NCBI GenBank assembly: GCA_025359585.1
Contig: JANYFX010000512.1
Location: 1-7,838, forward strand
Source: Rhizobacter sp.
GTDB lineage: Bacteria > Pseudomonadota > Gammaproteobacteria > Burkholderiales > Burkholderiaceae_C
Length of the DNA: 7,838 nucleotides
Direction of reading: 5' to 3'
Positions 1-6,712 of this stretch are shown here, piece by piece. Within the stretch, counting starts at the first letter, position 1. Each line of letters opens with the position of its first letter. Under the pieces are notes generated by a model. It was not told the DNA's origin. It saw nothing but the letters and a program-made list of their open reading frames with translations, and made no database searches. A program made the position numbers and the translations under genes.

Positions 1-841
1 TGAACAGCGCGCCCCAGATCGCGCCCGAGATCGAAGCGAGGCCGCCGATCACCACACCCACCACCAGCGTGATCGACAGGAAGATCGTGAAGGTGTCGGG
101 TGCCACGAACTGGATCGCGATCGCGCCCAGCGCGCCGGCGATGCCGGTGTACATGGCCGACACCCCGAAGGTCAGCGACTTGATTATCGCGGTGTTCACG
201 CCCATCGCCTGCGCCGCGATCGGCTGGTCGCGAATGGCCACCATCGCGCGGCCGATGCGGCCACGCAGCAGGTTCCAGCCGATCAGGAACAGGATCAGCA
301 GCGTCGCCAGCGCCACGAAGTACAGCCACTGATCCTGCGAGACAGGCAGCCACTCCGGCGGGTCGGGTTTGACGATCACGATGCCCTGCACGCCGCCGGT
401 CCAGTGCTCGAAGCCCTTGAACTTGAGGATCTGCGGCATCGCCACACCAAGCGCGAAAGTCGCCAGCGACAAATAAAGACCTTCGAGCCGCAGCGCCGGC
501 AGGCCGAACAGGAACCCGGCCACCAGGCACACCGCGCCGGCGGCCGGCAGCGTGGCCCAGTAGGGCACGCCGAACTTGTCCATCAAGATCGCCGCCACAT
601 ACGCACCGATCGCATAGAACGCGCCGTGGCCGAGCGAGATCTGGCCGTTGTAGCCGGTCAGCATGTTCAGGCCGAGCAGCGCGATCGCATAGACCAGCAC
701 CAGCGTGAACTGGAAGACGCGGTAGTTGCTGATGAGGAACGGCAACACACAAGCCCCGACCAGCAGCAGCGCCAGGCCGAGCAGCCGGTTGCGGCTCAAC
801 GCCGCGGGGGCGGCCTTGGGAATAGGGGACGTGGTGGCCAT
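1..841 (-). CDS. livM: Branched-chain amino acid-type ABC transporter permease LivM (partial, C-terminus beyond left edge)
   Basis: Inner-membrane permease subunit of a LIV/HAAT-family ABC importer, expected to pair with LivH to form the translocation channel. Reading the minus strand from the ATG at 841-839 gives 280 codons with no stop before the window edge; LivM proteins are usually somewhat over 300 residues, so roughly the last tenth or more is missing. The N-terminus is a short Ala/Pro-rich polar stretch followed by hydrophobic segments at about residues 20-37 and 42-61. The LivM hallmark follows (LTGYNGQISLGHGAF, about 61-75). A cytoplasmic loop with GRIGRAMVAIRDQPIAAQAMG at about 193-213 matches the family's ATPase-contacting loop. 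The start lies 5 bases after the livH stop and lacks a strong Shine-Dalgarno, which suggests coupled translation. The substrate cannot be assigned; members transport Leu/Ile/Val, other amino acids, urea or aromatic and short-chain acids. Confidence 0.95.
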   Translation of the reverse strand, partial: MATTSPIPKAAPAALSRNRLLGLALLLVGACVLPFLISNYRVFQFTLVLVYAIALLGLNMLTGYNGQISLGHGAFYAIGAYVAAILMDKFGVPYWATLPAAGAVCLVAGFLFGLPALRLEGLYLSLATFALGVAMPQILKFKGFEHWTGGVQGIVIVKPDPPEWLPVSQDQWLYFVALATLLILFLIGWNLLRGRIGRAMVAIRDQPIAAQAMGVNTAIIKSLTFGVSAMYTGIAGALGAIAIQFVAPDTFTIFLSITLVVGVVIGGLASISGAIWGALF

Positions 842-846
842 GCTGC

Positions 847-1716
847 TCAGACCCGGGTGATGTGCACTTTGCCGAACAGGCCGGAGGGTTTGATGACCAA
901 TACGCCGACGATCAGCACCAGCGCGACCGTGAGCTTCAGCTCGGTGCCGAGCAGCGAGCCGACCACGTTCTCGAGCACCCCGACGATGAAGCCGCCGAGC
1001 ACCGCACCGCCGGGGCTGTCGATGCCACCGAGCAGCGCGGCCGCGAAGGCGTAGAGCAGGATGCCCGACATCATGTTGGGCTCCAGGAACACGGTGGGCG
1101 CCACCATCATGCCGGCGATCGAACCGATCGCCGCTGCCAGCCCCCAGCCGAGCGCGAGCATCCAGCCCACCCGCACGCCGACGAGCCGGCTCGACACCGG
1201 GTTCTGCGCCGCCGCGCGCATCGCAAGGCCCAGCGGCGTGAAGCGAAAGAACGCGAACACGAGCATCAGCACGACCAGCGTGATGCCGATCGAACCGAGC
1301 TCGTGCGAAGACACGTAGGAGTTGCCGAACAGCGGCGCCGTGGGGAACGGGCTCGGGAAGGGTTTGATCGTGTACGAGAAGATCCAGCCCGCGAGGCTGT
1401 TCATGATGACGAGCAGGCCGATGAAGACGATCACGACCGACAGGATCGGCGCGTTTTCCACCGGCTGCACGATCACGCGTTCGATCAATACGCCGAGCGC
1501 GAAGGCCACCGCGACGGTGATGAAGAACGCGGCCCAGTAGGGCATGCCGGCCTGGATCAGGCTCCACGAGATGTAGGTCGAGAACATCGCCAGTTCACCC
1601 TGTGCGAAGTTCACGAGGTGCGTGGCCTGGTAAATCATCACGAGGGCCAGCGCCACGCTGGCGTAGATGCCGCCGGTGGCGAGGCCCGAAAGCACTTGGT
1701 GAAGCAGCACGTTCAT
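847..1716 (-). CDS. livH: Branched-chain amino acid-type ABC transporter permease LivH
   Basis: Second inner-membrane permease of the LIV-type importer, complete at 289 residues, the usual family length. The N-terminus carries the LivH signature: GLATGGIYA at 11-19, then a hydrophobic stretch and VNFAQGE at 35-41. Further hydrophobic segments fall at about 61-83, 91-113, 143-159, 185-205 and 216-280. The loop GLAMRAAAQNP at 163-173 followed by RLVGV at 177-181 corresponds to the conserved cytoplasmic loop that docks on the ATPases. The C-terminus has the typical IKPSGLFG ending. ATG at 1716 starts 5 bases after the livF stop; no clear Shine-Dalgarno is visible, consistent with translational coupling. 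Order livG-livF-livH-livM differs from the enteric livHMGF order but is a common rearrangement of this module. Confidence 0.96.
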   Translation of the reverse strand: MNVLLHQVLSGLATGGIYASVALALVMIYQATHLVNFAQGELAMFSTYISWSLIQAGMPYWAAFFITVAVAFALGVLIERVIVQPVENAPILSVVIVFIGLLVIMNSLAGWIFSYTIKPFPSPFPTAPLFGNSYVSSHELGSIGITLVVLMLVFAFFRFTPLGLAMRAAAQNPVSSRLVGVRVGWMLALGWGLAAAIGSIAGMMVAPTVFLEPNMMSGILLYAFAAALLGGIDSPGGAVLGGFIVGVLENVVGSLLGTELKLTVALVLIVGVLVIKPSGLFGKVHITRV

Positions 1717-1721
1717 GGCGA

Positions 1722-2435
1722 TCAGTAGCCCAGGTAGGAACGGCGAATCGCTTCGTCGCTGCGGATCGCGTCGGCCGTGCCCGAGATCACCACGCGGCCA
1801 GTTTCGAGCAGGTAGGCAGTGTCGGCCAGCTTGAGCGCGAGCGAGGCGTTCTGCTCCACCAGCAGCATGCTCACGCGACCCTGTTTGTTGATGGTGCGGA
1901 AGATCTCGAACAGCTCCTGCACGATGCGCGGCGCCAGGCCGAACGACGGTTCGTCGAGCAGCAGCAGGCGCGGCCGCAGCATCAGTGCGCGCGACACCGC
2001 GAGCATCTGCTGCTCGCCGCCCGAGAGCAGGCCGGCCTGCTGGCGGAAGCGTTCTTTCAGGCGCGGAAAGTAGCCGAACATGCGCTCGAAGTCGGCCGCC
2101 ACCTCGGCCTTGTCGCTGCGCGTGTAGGCGCCCAGGCGCAGGTTTTCCTCGACGCTCAGGTTGACGAAGGTGCCGCGCCCGTCGGGCACGTGGGCCACGC
2201 CCAGGCGCACGATGCTCTCGGTGGCCTTGGCTTCGATGCGGGTGCCGGCGAGAACGATCTCGCCCTGTGTTTTCACCATGCCGCAGACCGCGCGCAGCGT
2301 CGTTGTCTTGCCCGCACCGTTGGCTCCGAGGATCGTCGTGATGCCACCTTCTTCGACTGAAAAGTCGATGCCGTGCAAGACCCGCGTCGGGCCGTATTGC
2401 GCGTGCAGGCCGCGCACTTCGAGAATGCGGGCCAT
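1722..2435 (-). CDS. livF: Branched-chain amino acid-type ABC transporter ATP-binding protein LivF
   Basis: Cytoplasmic ATPase subunit, 237 residues, standard for LivF. Motifs in order: Walker A GANGAGKTT at 37-45; VPDGRGTF at 83-90, the place where LivF proteins usually read VPEGR; ABC signature LSGGEQQ at 137-143; Walker B LLLLDEP at 157-163 with Asp161 and Glu162; and VEQN at 193-196. Gln at the switch position where most ABC ATPases have His is normal for LivF, and it separates this gene from livG. The C-terminus ends in YLGY, as in relatives. The open frame continues far upstream of this ATG in the livG region, but that extension is a shadow of livG. The ATG at 2435 follows the livG TGA in a TGATG overlap, and family alignment begins here. 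Confidence 0.96.
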   Translation of the reverse strand: MARILEVRGLHAQYGPTRVLHGIDFSVEEGGITTILGANGAGKTTTLRAVCGMVKTQGEIVLAGTRIEAKATESIVRLGVAHVPDGRGTFVNLSVEENLRLGAYTRSDKAEVAADFERMFGYFPRLKERFRQQAGLLSGGEQQMLAVSRALMLRPRLLLLDEPSFGLAPRIVQELFEIFRTINKQGRVSMLLVEQNASLALKLADTAYLLETGRVVISGTADAIRSDEAIRRSYLGY

Positions 2436-3250
2436 CAGCTTTCCACCCCCAGGTAAGCGCGAATCACGTCTTCGTTGGACTGCACTTCGGCCGGCGTGCC
2501 GTCGGCGATCACGCGGCCGAAGTCGAGCGCCACCACCTTGTCGGAGATGCGCATCACCATGTTCATGTGGTGCTCGACCAGCAGCATCGTCAGCTTGAGC
2601 CGATCGCGCACGCCGCGCAACTGTTCCATCAACACGCCGACCTCTTCGTGGTTCAGGCCACCGGCCGGTTCGTCGAGCAACAAGAGCTTGGGACTGCTCG
2701 CCAGCGCGCGCGCCAGCTCCACACGCTTTTGCGTGCCGAAGGACAGGTCCATCACGCGGGTCTCGGCCACGCTCTTCATGTCGAGCAACTCGATCAATTC
2801 GTCGGCGTGCTCCTGGAGAGCGCGCTCTTCGCGCTTCACCTGGGGCAGGCGCAGCGCGTTGGCGAGAAAGCCGCTGCTCGTGCGGCAGTGGCCGCCGAGC
2901 ATGATGTTCTGGCGCACCGTCATCGTGCGGAACAAGGCCAGGTTCTGGAAGGTGCGGCCGATGCCCAGAGCGGCGATGCCGTGCGGCGGGTGATCGACGA
3001 CGGACAAGCCCTCGAACAGGATCGCACCCTCGTTGAAAGAGTAGAGCCGCGAGAGGCAATTGAACAGCGTCGTCTTGCCTGCGCCGTTCGGTCCGATCAG
3101 GCCGACGATGTGGCCTGCCGCGACAGAGAAAGACACCTTGTCGAGCGCCGTGATGCCGCCGAAGCGCACGGTCACACCGTCGACGCGGAGCAGTCCATCG
3201 GATGCAGCAGCTGATGCGATCTTCAACTCCCTTGCGGTTGCCCGGGTCAC
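2435..3250 (-). CDS. livG: Branched-chain amino acid-type ABC transporter ATP-binding protein LivG
   Basis: Cytoplasmic ATPase subunit and first gene of the minus-strand operon. Motifs: Walker A GPNGAGKTT at 53-61, Q-loop RTFQN with Gln102, signature LSFGTQKR at 169-176, Walker B LLLLDEPAGGLN with Asp193 and Glu194, and H-switch VEHH with His227. LSFG/LSYG-type signatures are usual in LivG. The start is taken as GTG at 3250-3248, giving 271 residues. It is the only GTG/ATG start in frame downstream of the preceding in-frame stop and upstream of the conserved core. It leaves about 18 poorly conserved residues before LLRVDGV, somewhat more than most relatives have. A TTG nine codons in is preceded by AAGGGAG, but with no spacing, so I judge it unlikely. 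The gene ends in a TGATG overlap with livF. Confidence 0.95.
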   Translation of the reverse strand: MTRATARELKIASAAASDGLLRVDGVTVRFGGITALDKVSFSVAAGHIVGLIGPNGAGKTTLFNCLSRLYSFNEGAILFEGLSVVDHPPHGIAALGIGRTFQNLALFRTMTVRQNIMLGGHCRTSSGFLANALRLPQVKREERALQEHADELIELLDMKSVAETRVMDLSFGTQKRVELARALASSPKLLLLDEPAGGLNHEEVGVLMEQLRGVRDRLKLTMLLVEHHMNMVMRISDKVVALDFGRVIADGTPAEVQSNEDVIRAYLGVES

Positions 3251-3299
3251 TTCGCCGACCGCGCCAGGCGGGCGGGATTCACGGTGACTCAGGGGCCAG

Positions 3300-3326
3300 A
3301 AGATATCGAGCCCTCAGGGAATTCAA
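3300..3326 (-). promoter_or_regulatory. Possible promoter for the livGFHM operon
   Basis: On the minus strand a TTGAAT (-35-like, plus coordinates 3321-3326) and TATCTT (-10-like, 3300-3305) are separated by 15 bases. Each matches four of six consensus positions, and the spacer is shorter than the ideal 17. Transcription would start near 3293, about 40 bases before the livG GTG. Between the boxes lies the short inverted repeat CCCTCAGGG (3311-3319), which could bind a regulator. The match is weak and the position is the main support. Confidence 0.25.
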
Positions 3327-3341
3327 AGGGGCTTTACCCTT
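3326..3341. repeat. Small inverted repeat in the liv / acyl-CoA ligase divergent region
   Basis: AAGGG at 3326-3330 and CCCTT at 3337-3341 form a 5-base inverted repeat around a 6-base centre (GCTTTA). It is immediately followed by TGCTTTTGCA (3341-3350), itself a loose dyad of TGC/GCA around TTTT. These AT-richer bases stand out in a very GC-rich context and lie midway between two divergent genes, where an operator would be expected. The arms are short enough to occur by chance, and I do not recognise a specific regulator's site. Confidence 0.25.
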
Positions 3342-3386
3342 GCTTTTGCAGTTTCGACCCCACAGACGAAGGGCCGCGAGAACGCA

Positions 3387-3414
3387 GTGACCGGCGCCGG
3401 CATCGGGGCATACT
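3387..3414 (+). promoter_or_regulatory. Possible promoter for the acyl-CoA ligase gene, implying a leaderless or nearly leaderless transcript
   Basis: GTGACC at 3387-3392 (four of six to TTGACA) and CATACT at 3409-3414 (four of six to TATAAT) are 16 bases apart. A start site about 7 bases after the -10 box would fall at 3421-3422, right at the ATG of the ligase gene. No Shine-Dalgarno is visible before that ATG, which agrees with a leaderless start. Both boxes are imperfect. Confidence 0.3.
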
Positions 3415-3421
3415 TTGTCGA

Positions 3422-4987
3422 ATGAGCACTGCCCCCGGTTCCGCCGTCGCCCCGCCCTTCCAGGCCCTCAGCGCACTGATTCGCGGCCACGCGCAAGCCC
3501 GGCCGTCACGGCCCGCGTTGAGGCAAGGCGAGACCTGCATCGACTACGCCACGCTCGACGCGCTGATGGACCGCGTGGCCGCTTCGCTGCAGCGCGACGG
3601 CCTTCGATGTGGCGACGCCATCGCGATCTGCGCCCACGCCACACCGCTCTATGCCGTGGTGTTTCTCGGCGCGTTGCGCGCCGGCGTGGCGGTGGCGCCG
3701 CTGGCACCGTCGGTCACGCCGGAAAGCTTCGCGGCGATGCTCGGCGATGCGCAGGCGCGCCACTTGTTCGCCGACGCTGCGGCGCTCGACGCGCTGGGCG
3801 AAGCCGGCACCGCGCTGCACTGCATCGCCCTCGACGACGCGGCGCCGGGCGCAGCGTTCGAACACTGGCTGATGCCCGAAGGGTCGAAGCCCACGCCCAT
3901 CGAAGCGCAGCCCGAGTGGCCGTTCAACATCATCTATTCCTCGGGCACCACCGGCCAACCCAAAGGCATCGTGCAGTCGCATGGCATGCGCTGGACCCAC
4001 GTGATGCGCGGCGCCAGTTTCGGCTACAGCCCCGACACCGTGACGCTGCTCGCCACACCGCTGTATTCGAACACCACGCTGGTCGTGTTCTTCCCGACGC
4101 TGGCTTTCGGCGGCTGCGTGATCTTGATGGCCAAGTTCGACGCTGCCGGTTACCTGGCCCTGGCCGAACGCCACCGCATGAGCCACACGATGCTGGTGCC
4201 GGTGCAGTACCAGCGCCTGATGGCCTTGCCCGGTTTCGATGCCCACGACCTGTCGGCCACGCAGTTCAAGTTCTGCACCAGCGCGCCCTTCGCTGCGGCC
4301 CTCAAGGCCGATGTGCTCAAGCGCTGGCCCGGCGGGCTGGTCGAGTACTACGGCATGACCGAAGGTGGCGGCACCTGCATCCTCGCCGCGCACGAACACC
4401 CGGGCAAGCTGCACACCGTGGGCCAGCCCGCGCTCGGCCACGACATCCGGCTGATCGACGACAACGGCGTCGAGCTGCCGGAACAGGCCAGAAGAGAGGG
4501 TCAGACCGGCGAAGTCGTCGGCCATTCGGGCGGCATGATGACCGGCTACCACGGCCAGCCCGAGAAGACACGCGAAGCCGAATGGTTCGCGCCCGACGGC
4601 AAGCGGTTCATCCGCACCGGCGACATCGGCCGCTTCGACGAAGACGGCTTCCTGACCCTGATGGACCGCAAGAAAGACATGGTCATCAGCGGCGGTTTCA
4701 ACATCTACCCGAGCGACCTCGAAGCGGTGCTGCGCGAGCACCCGGCCGTGGCCGACGTGGCGGTGGTCGGTGTGCCGTCGGTTCAGTGGGGTGAAACGCC
4801 GGTCGCGTTCGTGGTGCCGCGCGCTGGCGCGAGCGAGACGGCGAACGATCTGATGCAATGGATGAACCAGCGCGTCGGCAAGACCCAGCGGCTCGCCGCA
4901 TTGAAGTACATCGGCGAGCTGCCGCGCAGCGCCATCGGCAAGGTGCTCAAGCGCGAGCTGCGCGACACCTACACGGCCAAGCACTGA
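3422..4987 (+). CDS. AMP-forming acyl-CoA ligase (class I adenylate-forming enzyme)
   Basis: ATP-dependent enzyme expected to activate a carboxylic acid to acyl-AMP and then to the CoA thioester, in the cytoplasm. 521 residues, usual for the family. Motifs: P-loop-like SSGTTGQPKG at 173-182; YYGMTEG at 309-315 (motif A5, adenine/acyl-adenylate contacts); TGD at 399-401 with Asp401, expected to bind the ribose; hinge region around DRKKDM; GGFNIYPSDLE at 424-434 (motif A8, CoA-binding conformation); and PRSAIGK with Lys507, the catalytic A10 lysine. All key residues are intact. The ATG at 3422 is chosen because family similarity begins with FQALSALIRGHA; the frame is open 46 codons further up to 3284, but that part is Arg-rich and unlike any domain. 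It is divergent from the liv operon and followed by an aldo/keto reductase. Substrate (fatty, aromatic or other acid) cannot be told from motifs. Confidence 0.93.
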   Translation: MSTAPGSAVAPPFQALSALIRGHAQARPSRPALRQGETCIDYATLDALMDRVAASLQRDGLRCGDAIAICAHATPLYAVVFLGALRAGVAVAPLAPSVTPESFAAMLGDAQARHLFADAAALDALGEAGTALHCIALDDAAPGAAFEHWLMPEGSKPTPIEAQPEWPFNIIYSSGTTGQPKGIVQSHGMRWTHVMRGASFGYSPDTVTLLATPLYSNTTLVVFFPTLAFGGCVILMAKFDAAGYLALAERHRMSHTMLVPVQYQRLMALPGFDAHDLSATQFKFCTSAPFAAALKADVLKRWPGGLVEYYGMTEGGGTCILAAHEHPGKLHTVGQPALGHDIRLIDDNGVELPEQARREGQTGEVVGHSGGMMTGYHGQPEKTREAEWFAPDGKRFIRTGDIGRFDEDGFLTLMDRKKDMVISGGFNIYPSDLEAVLREHPAVADVAVVGVPSVQWGETPVAFVVPRAGASETANDLMQWMNQRVGKTQRLAALKYIGELPRSAIGKVLKRELRDTYTAKH

Positions 4988-4990
4988 CAC

Positions 4991-4995
4991 AGGAG
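4991..4995 (+). promoter_or_regulatory. Ribosome binding site of the aldo/keto reductase gene
   Basis: AGGAG ends 5 bases before the ATG at 5001 and lies in the 13-base gap after the ligase stop codon. It is the strongest Shine-Dalgarno among the plus-strand genes here, fixes the reductase start, and shows that the second gene of the pair is translated independently. Confidence 0.8.
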
Positions 4996-5000
4996 CACCC

Positions 5001-6041
5001 ATGACGACCCCAAACACCACCACCTACCACCCGCTCGGCGCGAGCGGCCTGAAGGTCTCGAAGCTCTGGCTCGGCACGATGATGTTCGGCGACCAGACCG
5101 ACGGGGTGCAGGCCGCCAGCATCGTCGACGCCTCTCGCGACGCCGGCATCAACGCGATCGACACCGCCAACGCGTATGCGGCCGGCGAGTCCGAGCGCAT
5201 CACCGGCCGGCTGATCGCCGCGGACCGCGAGCACTGGGTGCTCGCCACCAAGCTCGCCAACCCGATGGGCACAGGCCCGAACGAGCGTGGCCTGTCGCGC
5301 AAGCACATGATGAGCGCGGTCGACGCGAGCCTGAAGCGCCTGAACACCGACTATGTGGACGTGCTCTACCTTCATCGTGAAGATGCGAGCACGCCGCTCG
5401 AAGAGACGCTCGTGGCCGTCGCACAGCTGATCGAGCGTGGCAAGGTGCACCACTTCGGCGTCTCGAACTTTCGCGCCTGGCGTGTGGCGCGTGTGGCCGA
5501 GATGTGCCGCGCTATGGGCATCCCGCAACCCGTCGTGTGCCAGCCACCGTACAACGCCATGTCACGCCAGATCGAGACCGAGCTGCTGCCCTGCTGCGCG
5601 CACTACGGCCTGGGTGCCGTCGTCTACAGCCCGCTCGCGCGCGGTGTGCTGAGCGGCAAGTACAAGGCCGGTGTGGCACCGCCCGAAGGCTCGCGTGCCG
5701 CCCGCAACGACATGCGCATCATGCAGACCGAGTTCCGGCCCGAGTCGCTGGCACTGGCAGAGAAGATGGCCGGGCACGCCCGCGCGCGCGGCCTCACGCC
5801 GACGCAGCTGGCACTCGGCTGGGTCTGGAACAACACGCTGGTGAACGGCGTGATCGGCGGGCCGAAAACGCTGACGCAGTGGCAGGACTACCTCGACGCG
5901 CTGCACACGCCGTTCAGCACCGAAGACGAGGCCTTCGTCAGCGCGCTTGTGGCCACCGGCCACGCGTCGACACCCGGCTACAACGACCCGCAATACCCGT
6001 TGACCGGCCGGGTCGCGCGCATCGGCGTCAGCGTGGCTTGA
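5001..6041 (+). CDS. Aldo/keto reductase
   Basis: NAD(P)H-dependent oxidoreductase of the aldo/keto reductase superfamily (TIM barrel), 346 residues, expected to be cytoplasmic and to interconvert a carbonyl and an alcohol. The catalytic tetrad is complete: Asp54 and Tyr59 (in IDTANAYAAGESE), Lys84 (VLATKLANP) and His125 (VLYLHRED). The family element GVSNF follows GKVHHF in the middle, YSPLARGVLSGKY lies about two thirds along, and VIGGPKT (284-290) corresponds to the C-terminal cofactor-phosphate loop. The overall layout resembles the YajO-like and voltage-gated-channel-beta-like subfamilies. It is second in an operon with the acyl-CoA ligase. The enzyme may act on an aldehyde or ketone from the same pathway, but this is inference from position only. 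Its 3' end overlaps the convergent DUF4410-like gene by 14 bases. Confidence 0.93.
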   Translation: MTTPNTTTYHPLGASGLKVSKLWLGTMMFGDQTDGVQAASIVDASRDAGINAIDTANAYAAGESERITGRLIAADREHWVLATKLANPMGTGPNERGLSRKHMMSAVDASLKRLNTDYVDVLYLHREDASTPLEETLVAVAQLIERGKVHHFGVSNFRAWRVARVAEMCRAMGIPQPVVCQPPYNAMSRQIETELLPCCAHYGLGAVVYSPLARGVLSGKYKAGVAPPEGSRAARNDMRIMQTEFRPESLALAEKMAGHARARGLTPTQLALGWVWNNTLVNGVIGGPKTLTQWQDYLDALHTPFSTEDEAFVSALVATGHASTPGYNDPQYPLTGRVARIGVSVA

Positions 6042-6603
6042 ATTCGGCGAAGACCCGCGTGGCGATCACGTCGACCTGCGACGAAGACATCTCGAACACG
6101 CCGCCCCAGCTCGCCGCCGAGTTCGTGTCGTAGAGCTGCTCGCCGAAACGCTGGCCGGTCGCCAGATCCGAGAAGCCGATCTTCGACTCGATGAAGGCCG
6201 AGCCTGCCATGAAGCCGAGGAAGATTCGTGCGCCGACGCTGACCTTGCGGTAGTCGACGACATGCACGGTGAGCAAGGTGCCCACGTCGCCCGCGGCTTG
6301 AGCCTCGCCTTCCTGCATCGAAAAAGCGATCCCGGCCTCCTTGGCGTGGTCGGCGAACGTGGCGCGCCATTCTTCCTTGAAGGCGGCCCAGTCGCGGGCC
6401 TCGACGGCGTCTTTGCTGCCGGTGACCCTGAGCACGATCTTCTTCGCCGATTCGACCGGCACACGAACCGGCTGCAACGAGGCCGGTGACGCCACCGGCG
6501 CGGCCGCAGACGCGGCGGGAGCGCTTGAATTCGTCTGAGCCGTGGCGCCGCCGGCCGCCAGCAAGGAAATCGCCGTGACGCACACGAACACAAGAGCTTT
6601 CAT
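6028..6603 (-). CDS. Exported DUF4410-like protein of unknown function
   Basis: 191 residues. The N-terminus is a signal peptide: Lys2, a hydrophobic core at 3-17 and an Ala-X-Ala site (Ala20-Thr21-Ala22) with cleavage expected after residue 22. Cys8 lies inside the hydrophobic core and does not form a lipobox, so a soluble periplasmic protein is expected. An Ala/Pro/Ser-rich linker spans about 26-50. The remaining part looks like DUF4410: a mixed alpha/beta domain with VHVVDYRKVSVGARIFLGF followed by AGSAFIESKIGF and ATGQRF. I recognise the family from this glycine-rich pattern but its function is not known to me. Start: the ATG at 6603 is preceded by GGGAG with 5 bases spacing. It is divergent from the halogenase-like gene and overlaps the reductase gene tail to tail. 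The family assignment is moderately sure; the signal peptide is clear. Confidence 0.85.
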   Translation of the reverse strand: MKALVFVCVTAISLLAAGGATAQTNSSAPAASAAAPVASPASLQPVRVPVESAKKIVLRVTGSKDAVEARDWAAFKEEWRATFADHAKEAGIAFSMQEGEAQAAGDVGTLLTVHVVDYRKVSVGARIFLGFMAGSAFIESKIGFSDLATGQRFGEQLYDTNSAASWGGVFEMSSSQVDVIATRVFAEFKPR

Positions 6604-6608
6604 CCGTT

Positions 6609-6613
6609 CTCCC
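6609..6613 (-). promoter_or_regulatory. Ribosome binding site of the DUF4410-like gene
   Basis: On the minus strand GGGAG is followed by 5 bases and then the ATG at 6603. This supports the chosen start, which also places a proper signal peptide at the N-terminus. Confidence 0.7.
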
Positions 6614-6636
6614 GAAACGTGGTTGTGAAGCGGCGC

Positions 6637-6665
6637 AGTATAGAAAGGTCAGGGCCGCTGCCGGC
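6637..6665 (-). promoter_or_regulatory. Probable promoter of the DUF4410-like gene
   Basis: The minus strand reads TATACT at 6642-6637, five of six to the sigma-70 -10 consensus and striking in this GC-rich setting. The transcript would have a leader of roughly 25-30 bases containing the GGGAG site. With a 17-base spacer the -35 hexamer would be GCCGGC at 6665-6660, which does not resemble TTGACA. The promoter is therefore probably weak by itself or activator-dependent. Confidence 0.45.
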
Positions 6666-6668
6666 AGC
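6657..6668. repeat. Perfect 12-base palindrome in the divergent region (candidate operator)
   Basis: GCTGCCGGCAGC equals its own reverse complement. It lies in the 109-base region between the DUF4410-like and halogenase-like genes and covers the place where the -35 box of the minus-strand promoter should be. A regulator bound here could control both genes. In GC-rich DNA such palindromes are not rare, and the protein that might bind is unknown. Confidence 0.35.
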
Positions 6669-6712
6669 TCTGTCATCATTGCCACTGCGCTGATTTCTCT
6701 CCTTCGAAGACC

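Noticed and set aside
404..1054. 216-codon plus-strand open frame opposite the livM/livH junction
   Set aside because: It spans the junction of two well-supported minus-strand genes, is Gln/Arg/His-rich and shows no domain or start signal.
862..1728. 288-codon plus-strand open frame opposite livH
   Set aside because: Composition is dominated by His, Arg, Asp, Glu and Gln, typical of the complement of a hydrophobic membrane-protein gene. No ribosome binding site and no domain.
2436..3059. N-terminal extension of livF through the livG region in a second frame
   Set aside because: Arg-rich with no domain; the LivF family begins exactly at the ATG at 2435, next to the livG stop.
3284..3421. 46-residue N-terminal extension of the acyl-CoA ligase from an upstream ATG
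   Set aside because: No family similarity, an Arg-rich sequence, no Shine-Dalgarno, and it would cover the divergent regulatory region. The ATG at 3422 fits the family length.
3506..5023. 505-codon open frame on the minus strand opposite the acyl-CoA ligase
   Set aside because: It mirrors the codon structure of the ligase gene, is rich in His, Arg, Gly and Ala without any domain motif, and has no start signal. Such antisense frames are expected in high-GC DNA.
6030..6060. Possible bidirectional terminator between the convergent genes
   Set aside because: The coding regions overlap and I could find no stem-loop with a following T-run in either direction.
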